Shown here: positions 37,301 through 45,620 of the stretch, piece after piece
Position numbering within the stretch: position 1 is the first letter of the stretch
Layout of the letters: each line of letters starts with the position of its first letter
From: Beroe ovata
Lineage: Eukaryota; Ctenophora; Nuda; Beroida; Beroidae
Assembly (NCBI GenBank): GCA_946803715.1
Contig: CAMPET010000001.1
Location: 1,205,971 to 1,251,590 of the forward strand
Reading direction: 5' to 3'
DNA: 45,620 nucleotides
Notes under the pieces: model-generated
Seen by the model: only the letters and a program-made list of their open reading frames with translations
Databases searched by the model: none
What the model was told of the DNA's origin: nothing
Position numbers and translations under genes: made by a program

Positions 37301-37930
37301 CCACCACATATATGACATTTCGAACTCGAATTTTTCTGAACCAGAGGGTTGCCACAACACCTCTATAATCACATGTCATTGCTATGTCATCATCGCTGAT
37401 GACAGATACCCTATAACTGTTCTCCCTGGAGACATTAAATAGTGACAGTTCATATAGTGACTATAAACAACTGTCAAAGTGAACATGTAGATGCGTTTAG
37501 AATACGTTGCAGTGGTGGATGAGCTATCGTCAAAGCACACAGCATTCACAAGATTTCTTTTTTCTGAATCACTCCTCTCGCCTTACTTTGGGTATCTTAC
37601 CTATACTATTCTCCTTACCTTATTTTTGATATCTGATCTATCCTTTTAAATTCAATTTTAATGTGATCATGACCAAGTACTGAATAGGGACGATCCATTC
37701 TCCTCAACTTATGTCCCATTTTATTCACCTAGTTTTGGATTATATCTGATCCATTTTCCTCACCTATTGTTAAACCTACTCCTCCTCACCAGATGGTATG
37801 GAAGTCCAGCACGAAGATGGGTTGTGCTATCGCTAAGCACGGTAACAAAGTGTACGTAGTGGCGAACTACTACCCGCCCGGTAACTTTGTCGGGAGGTAC
37901 AAAAACAACGTGAACCGAAAACGAGACTAG
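30399..37930 (+). CDS. LIM-LIM-CAP fusion protein (two LIM domains plus GAPR-1-like CAP domain)
   Basis: Exons: 30399-30441, 30689-30815, 31113-31294, 32303-32352, 34157-34246, 34480-34622, 37040-37199, 37793-37930 (stop TAG). Frames agree at all seven junctions, giving 310 residues. LIM1 (~16-68) shows C16, C19, H37, C40, C43, C46; LIM2 (~75-126) shows C75, C78, H95, C98, C101, C104 and closes with IHNDC (C126). An acidic linker (~135-164) leads to a CAP/SCP domain (~165-305) with CLKEHN, LLHD (H207), GEN (E215), WYE (E244) and GHFTQMVW (H262), so all four conserved pocket residues are present. No signal peptide or membrane segment is seen, so a cytosolic or membrane-peripheral protein like GAPR-1/GLIPR2 is likely. 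LIM domains bind proteins, often at actin structures. Exon 1 is the weakest call (donor AAGT|GTGTGT). The 667-N gap lies inside the intron that splits LIM2, but the LIM2-to-CAP part is gap-free. I recall no LIM-CAP fusion. Confidence 0.75.
31298..32151. repeat. TG microsatellite containing a 667-N gap, LIM-CAP intron
   Basis: TG-rich simple repeat on both sides of Ns at 31442-32108, starting right at the donor GTAAGTGTGTG of the exon ending at 31294. Long frames through the Ns are artefacts. Confidence 0.97.
32152..32808. promoter_or_regulatory. Three X-box (RFX) motifs within 660 bp of a LIM-CAP intron
   Basis: GTTGCCATGGTAAC (32152-32165) and GTTACCATAGTAAC (32795-32808) match the X-box consensus GTYNCCATRGNAAC fully; GTTACCTTAGCAAC (32736-32749) has one mismatch. 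RFX factors bind such words and in animals drive many ciliary genes. Whether these are used is unknown. The first site abuts the TG repeat; the exon 32303-32352 lies between the sites. Confidence 0.4.
33974..34009 (+). CDS. Possible alternative first exon giving a CAP-only protein
   Basis: ATG at 33974 in good context (AATATGG) opens 12 codons (MDRFFVQKLRIT) that end in ACG followed by a perfect GTGAGT donor in phase 0. Joined to the exon at 34157 this would make a CAP protein of about 188 residues without LIM domains. The upstream LIM exon ending at 32352 also ends in ACG|GTGAGT in phase 0, so both joins are possible. It may mark an internal promoter, or show that LIM and CAP are two genes. 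There is no transcript evidence. Confidence 0.4.
34623..35475. repeat. Intronic minisatellite rich in GTGAGT
   Basis: Starting at the very donor of the exon ending at 34622, about 850 bases consist of irregular units such as GAGTAGTGAGACTGGTGAG and TTATGTATGGGGAGG. I count 28 GTGAGT hexamers, the consensus 5' splice-site word, on the coding strand. The rest of this 2.4 kb intron (35476-37039) is ordinary AT-rich sequence except for a small repeat at 36440-36515. Confidence 0.95.
36440..36515. repeat. TATACAATGTATAT tandem palindromic repeat
   Basis: Four to five copies of TATACAATGTATAT or close variants occur in tandem; the unit is nearly self-complementary. Confidence 0.85.
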
Positions 37931-38477
37931 GCATCGTCACTGTGTCTCATTGAAAAACTCATTGAAGCAAGGATTTGGTTTCGTTCCGAAAGCATGATAG
38001 ACTCTTCTTAGATCTGTAGAAAGCAGAGTTTTATAATGAAGTGGTCATCTGAATTCATCAGAATCATTTTATCGGAGTGATGTCAAAATTGTAAATCACG
38101 TTTTGAAATGGTTGTAAATATCACTCTATTTCTGACAATAAGTCCATTTACTCATTACGTTATTGCAGATTATTATATGAGACTGAGATATGTTATCGTT
38201 TCACAGATATTAAGTTTATCCAATCAAAACTGTGTGATTACTAAAGTGTTGTACTATTATCTTTGATTGATATGCAAACAATGCTGTGCCAAGTTTCAGC
38301 CTCGACAATTAACTCAATGGAGGGCGCGAAGACCAATAATACTGCACCTGGCGCGCAGCTAACCCAATTAACTCGCGCGCGCACGTAGACCGACAGACCG
38401 CGTAAGCAGAGTGCATGATTGATTCAGACTAAATTATAATTTGCATTAACGACCACTATCCGTAATTCAATGAACTT

Positions 38478-38567
38478 GTAGGGCTTTCCCTACCGTCGGC
38501 GCTGCACGACCTTGAGTCCGTCCGATAAATCCGCCAGCGAGGCCGAGGTAATAGGGAGAAATCCTAC
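38478..38567. repeat. ~90 bp GC-rich foldback
   Basis: GTAGGGCTTTCCCTAC at the left end is imperfectly inverted as GGTAATAGGGAGAAATCCTAC at the right end, and inner CGTCGGCGCTG / CAGCGAGGCCGAG segments also pair. It could be a short inverted-repeat element or a structured RNA; I could not match it to a tRNA or other known RNA. Confidence 0.5.
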
Positions 38568-40377
38568 TATCAATGAACATAAGGTTCTTAGATCGTGACG
38601 TGGCTTTGCCGGATGTTTACTGTCCACTGTTCATGCTTCTCGCGCGATGAACTTGGTTCTTTGAGAGTAGAGGTTTTTGCTATTCCATTTCAGCAAACCT
38701 GCGAACCAATTTATACATTGAAACCTCAGTCCTCAGACTGCAGTGAATAATAAGCTATCATATGAACTAAATATCTAAAAAGAACACCTTTCACGATTCA
38801 TCAGTACCCCAATGCCACGGTTTGCTGTTTTCACTATTCGTACCCTCTACGACGTATACGTGTGCTTCGATAGACTCACGTCGACATTATATTTTCGATG
38901 ATTTGTTATTGCGCGCAAAAGTCATTGTATAAACAATCACGCGCGTTACGTATACGACTTGAAACGCGTGTTGACCCCAGAAGGACATGCTATGTCATAA
39001 TCACGCGTCTTGCAGTCGTCAAGACTTACTGAAACCGATATCCATATAAACAGTATGTTTAAATATCCAACCAATTTCCAATCGATATCGTGATTTGCTA
39101 CATTTGCTATCATGTGTGTGGGAGAAAAGTGGGGCAGGAGTTCTTGTATAGAATTGTCTACACGGCAGTATAACATAACGCCCGTACAAAGACATCATGA
39201 CAGCTTGAATTATAATTATAGAGTACGGAAAGAGAGCTCATTGATCCAATCTCTATATTTCTTCACTTCAACAGTATCAGTGATACAAGTCTATAATTTC
39301 CCATGTTGAAAAGACACAGAAAATGTCACGTGCATCACAAGAAACGCAATCAATATAGTTGTGAACTACAACAATTAATTAAATCTCAGTCTGATGTCTG
39401 ACACCACACAATATATTGTCACAATGTCATACTAGGTCAGCCTCACACTCAGTGTTTAACATGCGCTTCTCACGACACATTACAGACGGTTTTCAACCAT
39501 GATAGAACCACTGCACGACGCAACATGGGAGTAGCTAAGAAAGTTAACATGCATCTATTATACAGCACTTCATTTCACAGTAGATTACTTTCTGCCAGGC
39601 GGGGGTCGGCGGATGAGTTTTCCATAACAAGCATAGATATATGATGTGGTGATTCTTGGTGTATTTCAACTTCTCTGGATGGATTTTACACTCCAAACAT
39701 GGCACGTTTCAATGATTGCATTGAAAACACTATAAAGTGTAAGCCAGTAAACGCAAGGTCTGTTGTTTTCCTCTTGTCATTATGTGTGAACAATAGCGTG
39801 ATTTTCATCTTATTGTGGAATAAAACAAAAACAAGCTACTTCTAGTAAATTATATAGTATTGTTGAAAACGGAGCTATGCGCAAGTATAGGAACCAATAA
39901 CTACATGTGGTTAGATTCATAGATGAGGTGTAAGGTCATATTTCAATAATTTACAGTCCAATACAATTCCTTATCATGATTATTTTGAGTGATAGTCATG
40001 AAAGATTTCTTCACCCAATAGCACATACAAAGATACTACTCAATTCCAATTTTCATGATTTGCACGTCCCTGAGCGAATGAAATTCCTTTCCGCCCTCTG
40101 ATTAAAGTTCTCACTAACTACTCAACTTCTGAAAGCAGCCCTCAATAGCGCAAAAACTCTTTAATATGGACGCATGATATCGTAGAAACGTAGAAAGAAA
40201 TACAGAGAGTATCTCGTCTTATATTTTCTAACCAAATAATCATTAATCTAGCGCTAACTTTTATCCATTCTGAACTGCTTATTTGAACAGTCATGTTTGT
40301 TCAATAATAATTTATCTACGATGTTAGGTCAATAATAGTTATCCTCAAAAACTTTCCACAAACGCAAGAAAGAAACC

Positions 40378-40440
40378 CACACACAAACACAAACACAGAC
40401 AAGAACACAGAGACAAACACAAACACAGACACACACACAT
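40378..40440. repeat. CA/ACAGAC simple repeat
   Basis: CACAAACACAAACACAGACA-type repeats end in a short CA run. Confidence 0.9.
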
Positions 40441-40458
40441 ACATAGGACAAATGTGCG

Positions 40459-40464
40459 TTTATT
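40459..40464 (-). terminator. Polyadenylation signal AATAAA (minus) for P4-ATPase gene
   Basis: TTTATT on the plus strand, about 145 bases after the P4-ATPase stop codon at 40609. Confidence 0.5.
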
Positions 40465-40608
40465 CTGTAGTCTGTACTGTATATAATGGTAGGTAAAAAG
40501 CAAAACCTTATCGTCTAAGGCGCCAAATAATTCAATCTTAATATCTTTACTTATAAAACTACATCAAAATAATAATGACAATACTGAGAAGGTGCTAACT
40601 AAACATAA

Positions 40609-43600
40609 TTAAAACTCTGACTCTACTCTCGGAAGACTGCTATCCAACTGAACAGCTTCTTTCTCCACCAAAAATTCCACCCTGCCCACGCTAGTCCTGC
40701 GCAAGCAACTGTTAACCACACACTCGCGCTTTCCTACCCTCTTATAGTTCGTGATGACCATGTGTAGGATACGAGGTAGGAACGCCAATATAACCACAAT
40801 CACGAGGTTAATCCACGTCACAGGGTTGTGGAGGGCACGGTAAAAAGTGTAGTGTGGATCCTCGTTGAAGAACCGGTAGATAAAGTCCAGCATGCCGTAA
40901 AAGTAGAGGAATGAAAAGGACACAATGAGGTTGGCAAGTACAGTTACCGTAAGAAGCAGCGTGGGGTTGGGGGACATAACAAGGAGCATGAGGTTCATAA
41001 CGGTGATCGAGAGAAATGTGAGCCCCGCCCCAAACTCCAACTTGCCCGTCGTGTTGTCCCAACCCGCCAGCGCCTGGATACAGAAGACCAGGGCCCCATG
41101 GTACACTGCCTCAGAGAGGGACCCCAGGAGAGCCATGTTGTTGAAATATTCGTCCATTCGGCCCACTCTGTACACACTCGGGTCTCGTAGGATGGTATCC
41201 GAGCTTCCGCTGTACTGGTTCAGAACAAATGATACAAATGTACCGGGTGTGGTCCAGAATGTGTTGAACGTCATGATCATCAGCTCCTCGCATGGGAAAC
41301 TACCGCTAAAACCGTTGAAAAACTGGTAGAGCAGCAGGAGCGTCACATTGAACAGGTTCCGATAGAAGAAGTAGAAGATGAAGTCCGATATCCGGTGATA
41401 ACTCCAATGTCCGTGAACCAGTATCAACTTTCTTAGCATGCTGAATCGCTCGATGGCGAAGTCTGACGCCATGACCGCCTGAGTTCCCTCCCGCCCCGCT
41501 ATACCGATACCGATATCCGCTTGTCGGAGCATACCGACGTCGTTAGCACCGTCACCGACAGCGAGAGTCATCACCTGGGGGAAGATAAGGTGACATAAGG
41601 TGAGTGAGCAATTGAACTACGGCGTCAGAACTGGCCTGTGTAACGAATATGGGGTACCAATTCGTCACAACTTGCTGACACCGCTACATAACTGTGACGT
41701 AGGAACGCTCGCGATGGAATTCGCTGACACCAGTACGTCAGAAAAGGCCTGTGTGACGAATGGGGTACCTAATCGTCACAACTTGCAATTGCTGACACCA
41801 CTACATAACTGTGACGTAGGAATGCTTGCGATAGAATTCGCTGTCACCAGTACGTCAGAACAGGCCTGTGTGACGAATGGNTGGAGCCCTGTGCCACCCC
41901 TCAGCCATGTTGGTGGAGCGAGGGAGAAGCATGAGGGAGGCATCAGCTGATTCCAAATGTCGTGGCTGAAGAGCGGCGCACAGTAGATAAAGGGTCATGG
42001 TTAGACTTGGTGTAAAGATGGTCTAGCGTGCCTAATCAGAACATAACAGTATTCTAGAAGTTGGGTATCCATACCCCAATCCATTTCCAGCCATCTCTGA
42101 CAAGCTCTCAAGTCACGGCCTCTTGATTGGTTCTCGTCACAACGTCACGGTCACCCTCCTTCGACAGTTCGCTTGACACTACTTATCGGGTCGCATCACA
42201 CTGCTTCAGCTTGCTCGGATTGCATAACGGTTGATCGGGTACTAATACTATCGGCTATATAATCCCCAAGCCAATACTTACAGTACTCATATGTTGGTAC
42301 AGTAACAAACCAGAAAAAGTAGGAAATTGAAAATAAAATTAGGCCAAATGACCGCAGAACGGTCTCTTGACCTACTTGGACAAATGACCTAAACAGCAGT
42401 TTTAGGCGTTAGGCCAAATGTCCAGTTAGGCCAAATGACCTAGAATCCTTGCTGACACCACTACATAACTGTGACGTAGGAACGCTCGCGACGGAATTCG
42501 CTGACACCAGTACGTCAGAACAGGCCTGTGTGACGAATGGGGTACCTAATCGTCACAACTTGCTGACACCACTACATAACTGTGACGTAGCTTGCGATGG
42601 AATTCACTGACACCAGTACGTCAGAACAGGCCTGTGTGACGAATGGGGTATCCATCCGTCACAACTTGCTGACACCACTACATCACTGAAACGTAGGAAT
42701 GTTCGCGATGGAATTCGCTGACAAAAGTTCGTCAGAACAGGCCTGTTTGACGAATGGGGTATCCATTCGTAGCAACTTGCTGACACCACTACATAACTGT
42801 GACGTGGGAATGCTCGCGATGGAATTCGCTGACACCAGTGTGTGTGACGAATGGAGTACCCAACATAGAAGAGTCCTCGAACAAAATTATTGCATACCAA
42901 TGTACAATATGACACCATTATCATGACACCGCATCAGAACCTTACGGCTTACATCACCCTGGCCCAAGGTCCACATGCTAGGATTCAACACAAGTAGATA
43001 TACCGTAGGTACAAATTCTGTAGATTATACCTACATTATCTCGCGGTTATACTATTATTCCCAGTTCTCAGGTTGTCAAGGTAGAGAGGTTCATGTCATT
43101 AGCTCCAGGTACCTATGATACACTACCTCTTCACTACCCATACCTACAGACTCAGGACCTGTGTCCCAGGTACAGCGAGAGGGATGCACTATTAGGGAGA
43201 GAGAGAGAGTGATATTTCAAATGTACATCCCATCCATCACTGGTGCTAAAATCGACAAATTCGTAATTCTACGAGACAAATTTCGCATCTTGTCCATATA
43301 CCTTCGTCCTATGTCCTTTATAATCTGCCTATTCGTCGATAGTATTCGATCATCTCATTATCAAAGTCCATAATTCATTCAAAGTCCTATCATTATTCCG
43401 ACAATAACTAGCTAATGAGCACAATATAGTCCTGCTGGTCACGTATTTAGATTCAGGTTACACACTATCTGATCACGTATCACCTGATCACCTAAAATTA
43501 AAAATTCGGGTTTTTCCCCAAAATGAGGAATCTCTCATGCTCGTTTGACGATAAGTTAATGCTATCGATTCCTACCACACAATATGGTCTACGTCATGAT

Positions 43601-44461
43601 ATCTGAGACAATTATCGGCTGGTTTGAGATACTGGGCACGTCATTGTGACGTCATTGTGGTTTTATCGCAAGCACAATATTTCTCCTTTTTAATATCAAG
43701 TAAATGTGCGTCAGCTACTATAAAAATAAAGCTGTGTGTTTAACACAATTCTTGGATGATTTCCAAGAAAATGAGTTCCATAGGTAATAATGCTGCTATG
43801 ACACAACTACAACAACTTTTGCATAATCTCTCAGCGCCTTCATAATATTATGTGATATATCATGACAGAAATATGTTACATAAACACGGTAATAACATTG
43901 TTATTACCATGTTTATAACGAGGAGATGATTCCAAAATTTAGCAGACTGGCGGTTCTCAAAAGGCAGATTATTCCTTTTAAGGGCATCGCGTCCATTTCC
44001 CCGTGAGAGATCATGTGAGTTGTAAAGCGGTATCCCTCACGTAAAGCTGTACAAAATCAATAATGCGAAAGACGAAATTGGGAGCATACTGTATCATATG
44101 GCTGCTAAAACTCCAAAAACACCGAGTCAACACTGTGCAATCGACGTACTGTAATCGACGTACTTAATTTATGTGTAATCGACGTACTTCATGATTCAGT
44201 AGTCTTCGAGGATACGACAGAAAGCCATTCCTCTCCATTCACCCTCCCCATATCGCTCATTCTTTATCTTTTCTCGCCCTCCCNCTCTACCTTCAGATCC
44301 TCACGGATGTGCGAGACGATGAGGGATTTCTGGAGGGGTGTCACCCTGCAACAAATGACAGTTTGACAGGTTTGGCACAGTGTCAGGAAGTCACGACGTA
44401 GATCGTTATGTAGGAGGTACTCTATCGCCGAACCGTTGATTATCAGTGCTTGATTCTGTAC
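40609..44461 (-). CDS. P4-ATPase (phospholipid flippase), C-terminal two exons, partial
   Basis: Exons in transcription order: 44461-44291 and 41574-40609, joined in phase 0 as DLK|VMTLAVGDGANDVG. Together they give 378 residues, roughly the last third of a flippase of 1,100-1,400 residues. Seen: the end of the P domain (AVICCRVSPLQK-like VICCRVTPLQKS), the magnesium-binding hinge GDGANDVG, then the family signature around SDFAIERFSMLRKLILVHGHWSY and six hydrophobic segments matching TM5-TM10, and a ~60-residue cytosolic tail. P4-ATPases move phospholipids from the outer to the inner leaflet. The phosphorylated DKTGT motif and the N-terminal part are not in the window; they must lie beyond its right end, or the gene is broken. 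The subfamily is not certain. The 2.7 kb intron holds a repeat array. Confidence 0.9.
41600..42860. repeat. Two blocks of a ~110 bp tandem repeat with paired TGACGTA/TACGTCA sites
   Basis: Units begin with CTGACACCACTACATAACTG at about 41675, 41792, 42451, 42563, 42669 and 42780 (spacings 106-117). Most contain GTGACGTAGG and, about 45 bases later, AGTACGTCAG, an inverted pair of bZIP half sites, and then GACGAATGGGGTA. The blocks are separated by unrelated sequence with an N at 41881 and by three copies of TTAGGCCAAATG-type words (42339-42435). Confidence 0.9.
43647..43654. promoter_or_regulatory. Palindromic CRE (TGACGTCA) in P4-ATPase intron
   Basis: Exact TGACGTCA, preceded by a near half site (GCACGTCATTG). 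Role unknown. Confidence 0.25.
43875..43919. repeat. Imperfect inverted repeat in P4-ATPase intron
   Basis: GGTAATAAC and GTTATTACC with longer flanks pair over about 20 bases around a 3-base loop, with two differences. Confidence 0.8.
44138..44189. repeat. Three copies of AATCGACGTACT
   Basis: Direct repeats of (T/C)AATCGACGTACT with 2-13 base spacers, about 100 bases from the P4-ATPase exon. Confidence 0.85.
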
Positions 44462-44989
44462 CTGAACAATGTGAACATGATAAGGGGTCTTCGAATAAGA
44501 CATGCTTAAAATTCAGCCAGAGTACACCTGTTGCTGCGAATGACTAAATTTACTACATTTTGGATAAATTCAGTCAAATCTCTATAATGCTACCCACAGA
44601 ATATGAGACCTCTAATATTCTGGAGTCCTGCTACTCTGCTAGTACTTATCAACACAGCCACGAAATGGCCCTCACTCCCCTACCACAATAACTAGAGAGT
44701 CCAGAATTCATTAATCGGGACGAAGAATCCTTGGGAGGATGAATCTGTACGTCAATATATGATGTCTCATGACGTGTAGCGTGACATCCCATAGGTCCAA
44801 ATATGGTAGACCGTAGTTCACATGATTTTGGTCACATGTATATTAGGAGGGTCGACATATTATGAAGAAGAGAGCCAAGTAACGACAGAGTAGGGATGAT
44901 TTTAGAGAGTTGGACTTTCAGAGAAGTTTCACTGATTTATAGAGTGGGGACTGGGGCTACCATCGCATACCAATTGGTATACCAGTTGG

Positions 44990-45051
44990 TATAAAAGGGG
45001 GAGGGAGTTAACTCATTGCCTGGTGACGTGATCTCATTACACATGGCTCAG
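44990..45051 (+). promoter_or_regulatory. Candidate TATA promoter and first coding exon of a plus-strand gene
   Basis: TATAAAAG at 44990-44997 is followed 46 bases later by ATGGCTCAG|GTATGT, that is Met-Ala-Gln and a consensus donor at 45052. Just before the TATA box, ATACCAATTGGT / ATACCAGTTGGT forms a short repeat. The remaining exons would lie off the window. It faces opposite to the P4-ATPase gene. This is inference from spacing only. Confidence 0.3.
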
Positions 45052-45584
45052 GTATGTTTTTCTTGGAGTGTTGGAGAGATAGCACAACCGATTCGACTCC
45101 GTGGCTAGTGAGTTGGTTTTCAATAACTGAGAAATTCATGAAATTCGACATAGGGCACGATCACAATCACAGAAGGCACAATCACAATTTTATGGCACTT
45201 TTACCCGGAATTCTATGCCTACTTTTCAAATTATCGGACTATAATAGGTACGTACTATTATAGGTGCGTACTGGATTGCTCCAGTCTACATGGACTAAAA
45301 TATATATTCCGTATGTTATGGAATAAATTTCTAGGAAATGCAAGTGTTTGTGTAATGTTTACGTAGTATTTGGTAATGTGTATGTAGTGTAACGTGTATA
45401 TTGTATAGTGCGTATAATGTGTATGTGTGTATACTGTAGGTATATCATGCAGTGTTATCGTTTATACCAGTTGAACTGAACATGCTGGCACGATGAATTG
45501 TAATGCGTTTATTAGCGTGTTCATGAGAAAGAGGAATCGTGTGCATGATAGCGTGATCATGATTGATAGATATTACTAGGAAGA

Positions 45585-45620
45585 TGGCACACACATACAC
45601 ACACACACACACACACGCAC
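45585..45620. repeat. CA microsatellite at window end
   Basis: (CA)n, matching the CA run at base 1; both ends of the window fall in simple repeat. Confidence 0.95.

Larger units (their letters stand above)
37931..40608. other. Convergent intergenic region between LIM-CAP and P4-ATPase genes
   Basis: The two genes face each other, so both 3' UTRs lie here. It contains a CpG-rich patch (38320-38405), a small foldback (38478-38567), a CA-rich tract (40378-40440) and a minus-strand AATAAA at 40459-40464. No gene was recognised. Confidence 0.6.
44462..45620. other. P4-ATPase upstream intron or intergenic sequence, window end
   Basis: I find no further P4-ATPase exon on the minus strand. A possible plus-strand promoter and first exon lie at 44990-45051. 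From 45330 to 45450 TGTAATGTGTATGTAG-like words recur loosely, and the window ends in a CA tract (45585-45620). Confidence 0.5.

Noticed and set aside
38478-38567. Considered as a tRNA gene
   Set aside because: No cloverleaf, A-box or B-box could be placed.
41600-42926. Open frames with repeated peptides on both strands
   Set aside because: They are translations of a tandem repeat inside the P4-ATPase intron; the repeat spacing is not consistently a multiple of three.

Overview
This is a 45.6 kb piece of an animal nuclear genome. The protein-coding genes are split into many short exons with GT-AG introns, and CA/TG microsatellites, minisatellites and small foldback elements are abundant. The window starts and ends in CA repeats. 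One of the two long N gaps and four of the single Ns also lie in or beside such repeats, so contig ends and joins here follow simple repeats. The gene set (class II DYRK kinase, FBXW10-type F-box/WD40 protein, LDLa-bearing rhodopsin-like GPCR, cytosolic sulfotransferase, LIM and CAP domains, P4-ATPase) is metazoan. An early-branching marine invertebrate, perhaps a sponge, is my guess only; no phylogenetic marker proves it.

Layout. 1-5.3 kb: a ~900 bp tandem duplication, simple repeats and sequence without recognisable genes. 5.4-9.9 kb (+): a complete DYRK2/3/4-type kinase. 10-11.9 kb: intergenic, with a perfect 66 bp palindrome and CpG-rich repeats. 12.0-18.5 kb (+): an 18-exon FBXW10-like gene. 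18.5-24.5 kb: a repeat-dense block holding two long-hairpin foldback elements, a ~142 bp satellite interrupted by an 840-N gap, a GCACGTGC-tipped element and a cluster of nested palindromes. 24.5-26.9 kb (-): an intronless 781-residue LDLa GPCR related to relaxin-type receptors. 27.6-29.4 kb (-): a complete seven-exon cytosolic sulfotransferase. 30.4-37.9 kb (+): an eight-exon gene that reads as two LIM domains fused to a GAPR-1-like CAP domain. 40.6-44.5 kb (-): the last two exons of a P4-ATPase (lipid flippase) gene; the rest lies outside the window. 45.0 kb (+): a TATA box and a possible first exon of another gene.

The exons of each multi-exon gene were chained by hand. In the FBXW10-like, sulfotransferase and LIM-CAP genes every junction keeps reading frame. 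The 5' end of the DYRK gene and the 3' end of the FBXW10-like gene remain uncertain. The genes do not form an obvious pathway. The most unusual feature is the LIM-LIM-CAP gene, which also has an alternative internal first exon that would give a CAP-only protein, and a 0.85 kb intron minisatellite carrying 28 copies of the splice-donor word GTGAGT.
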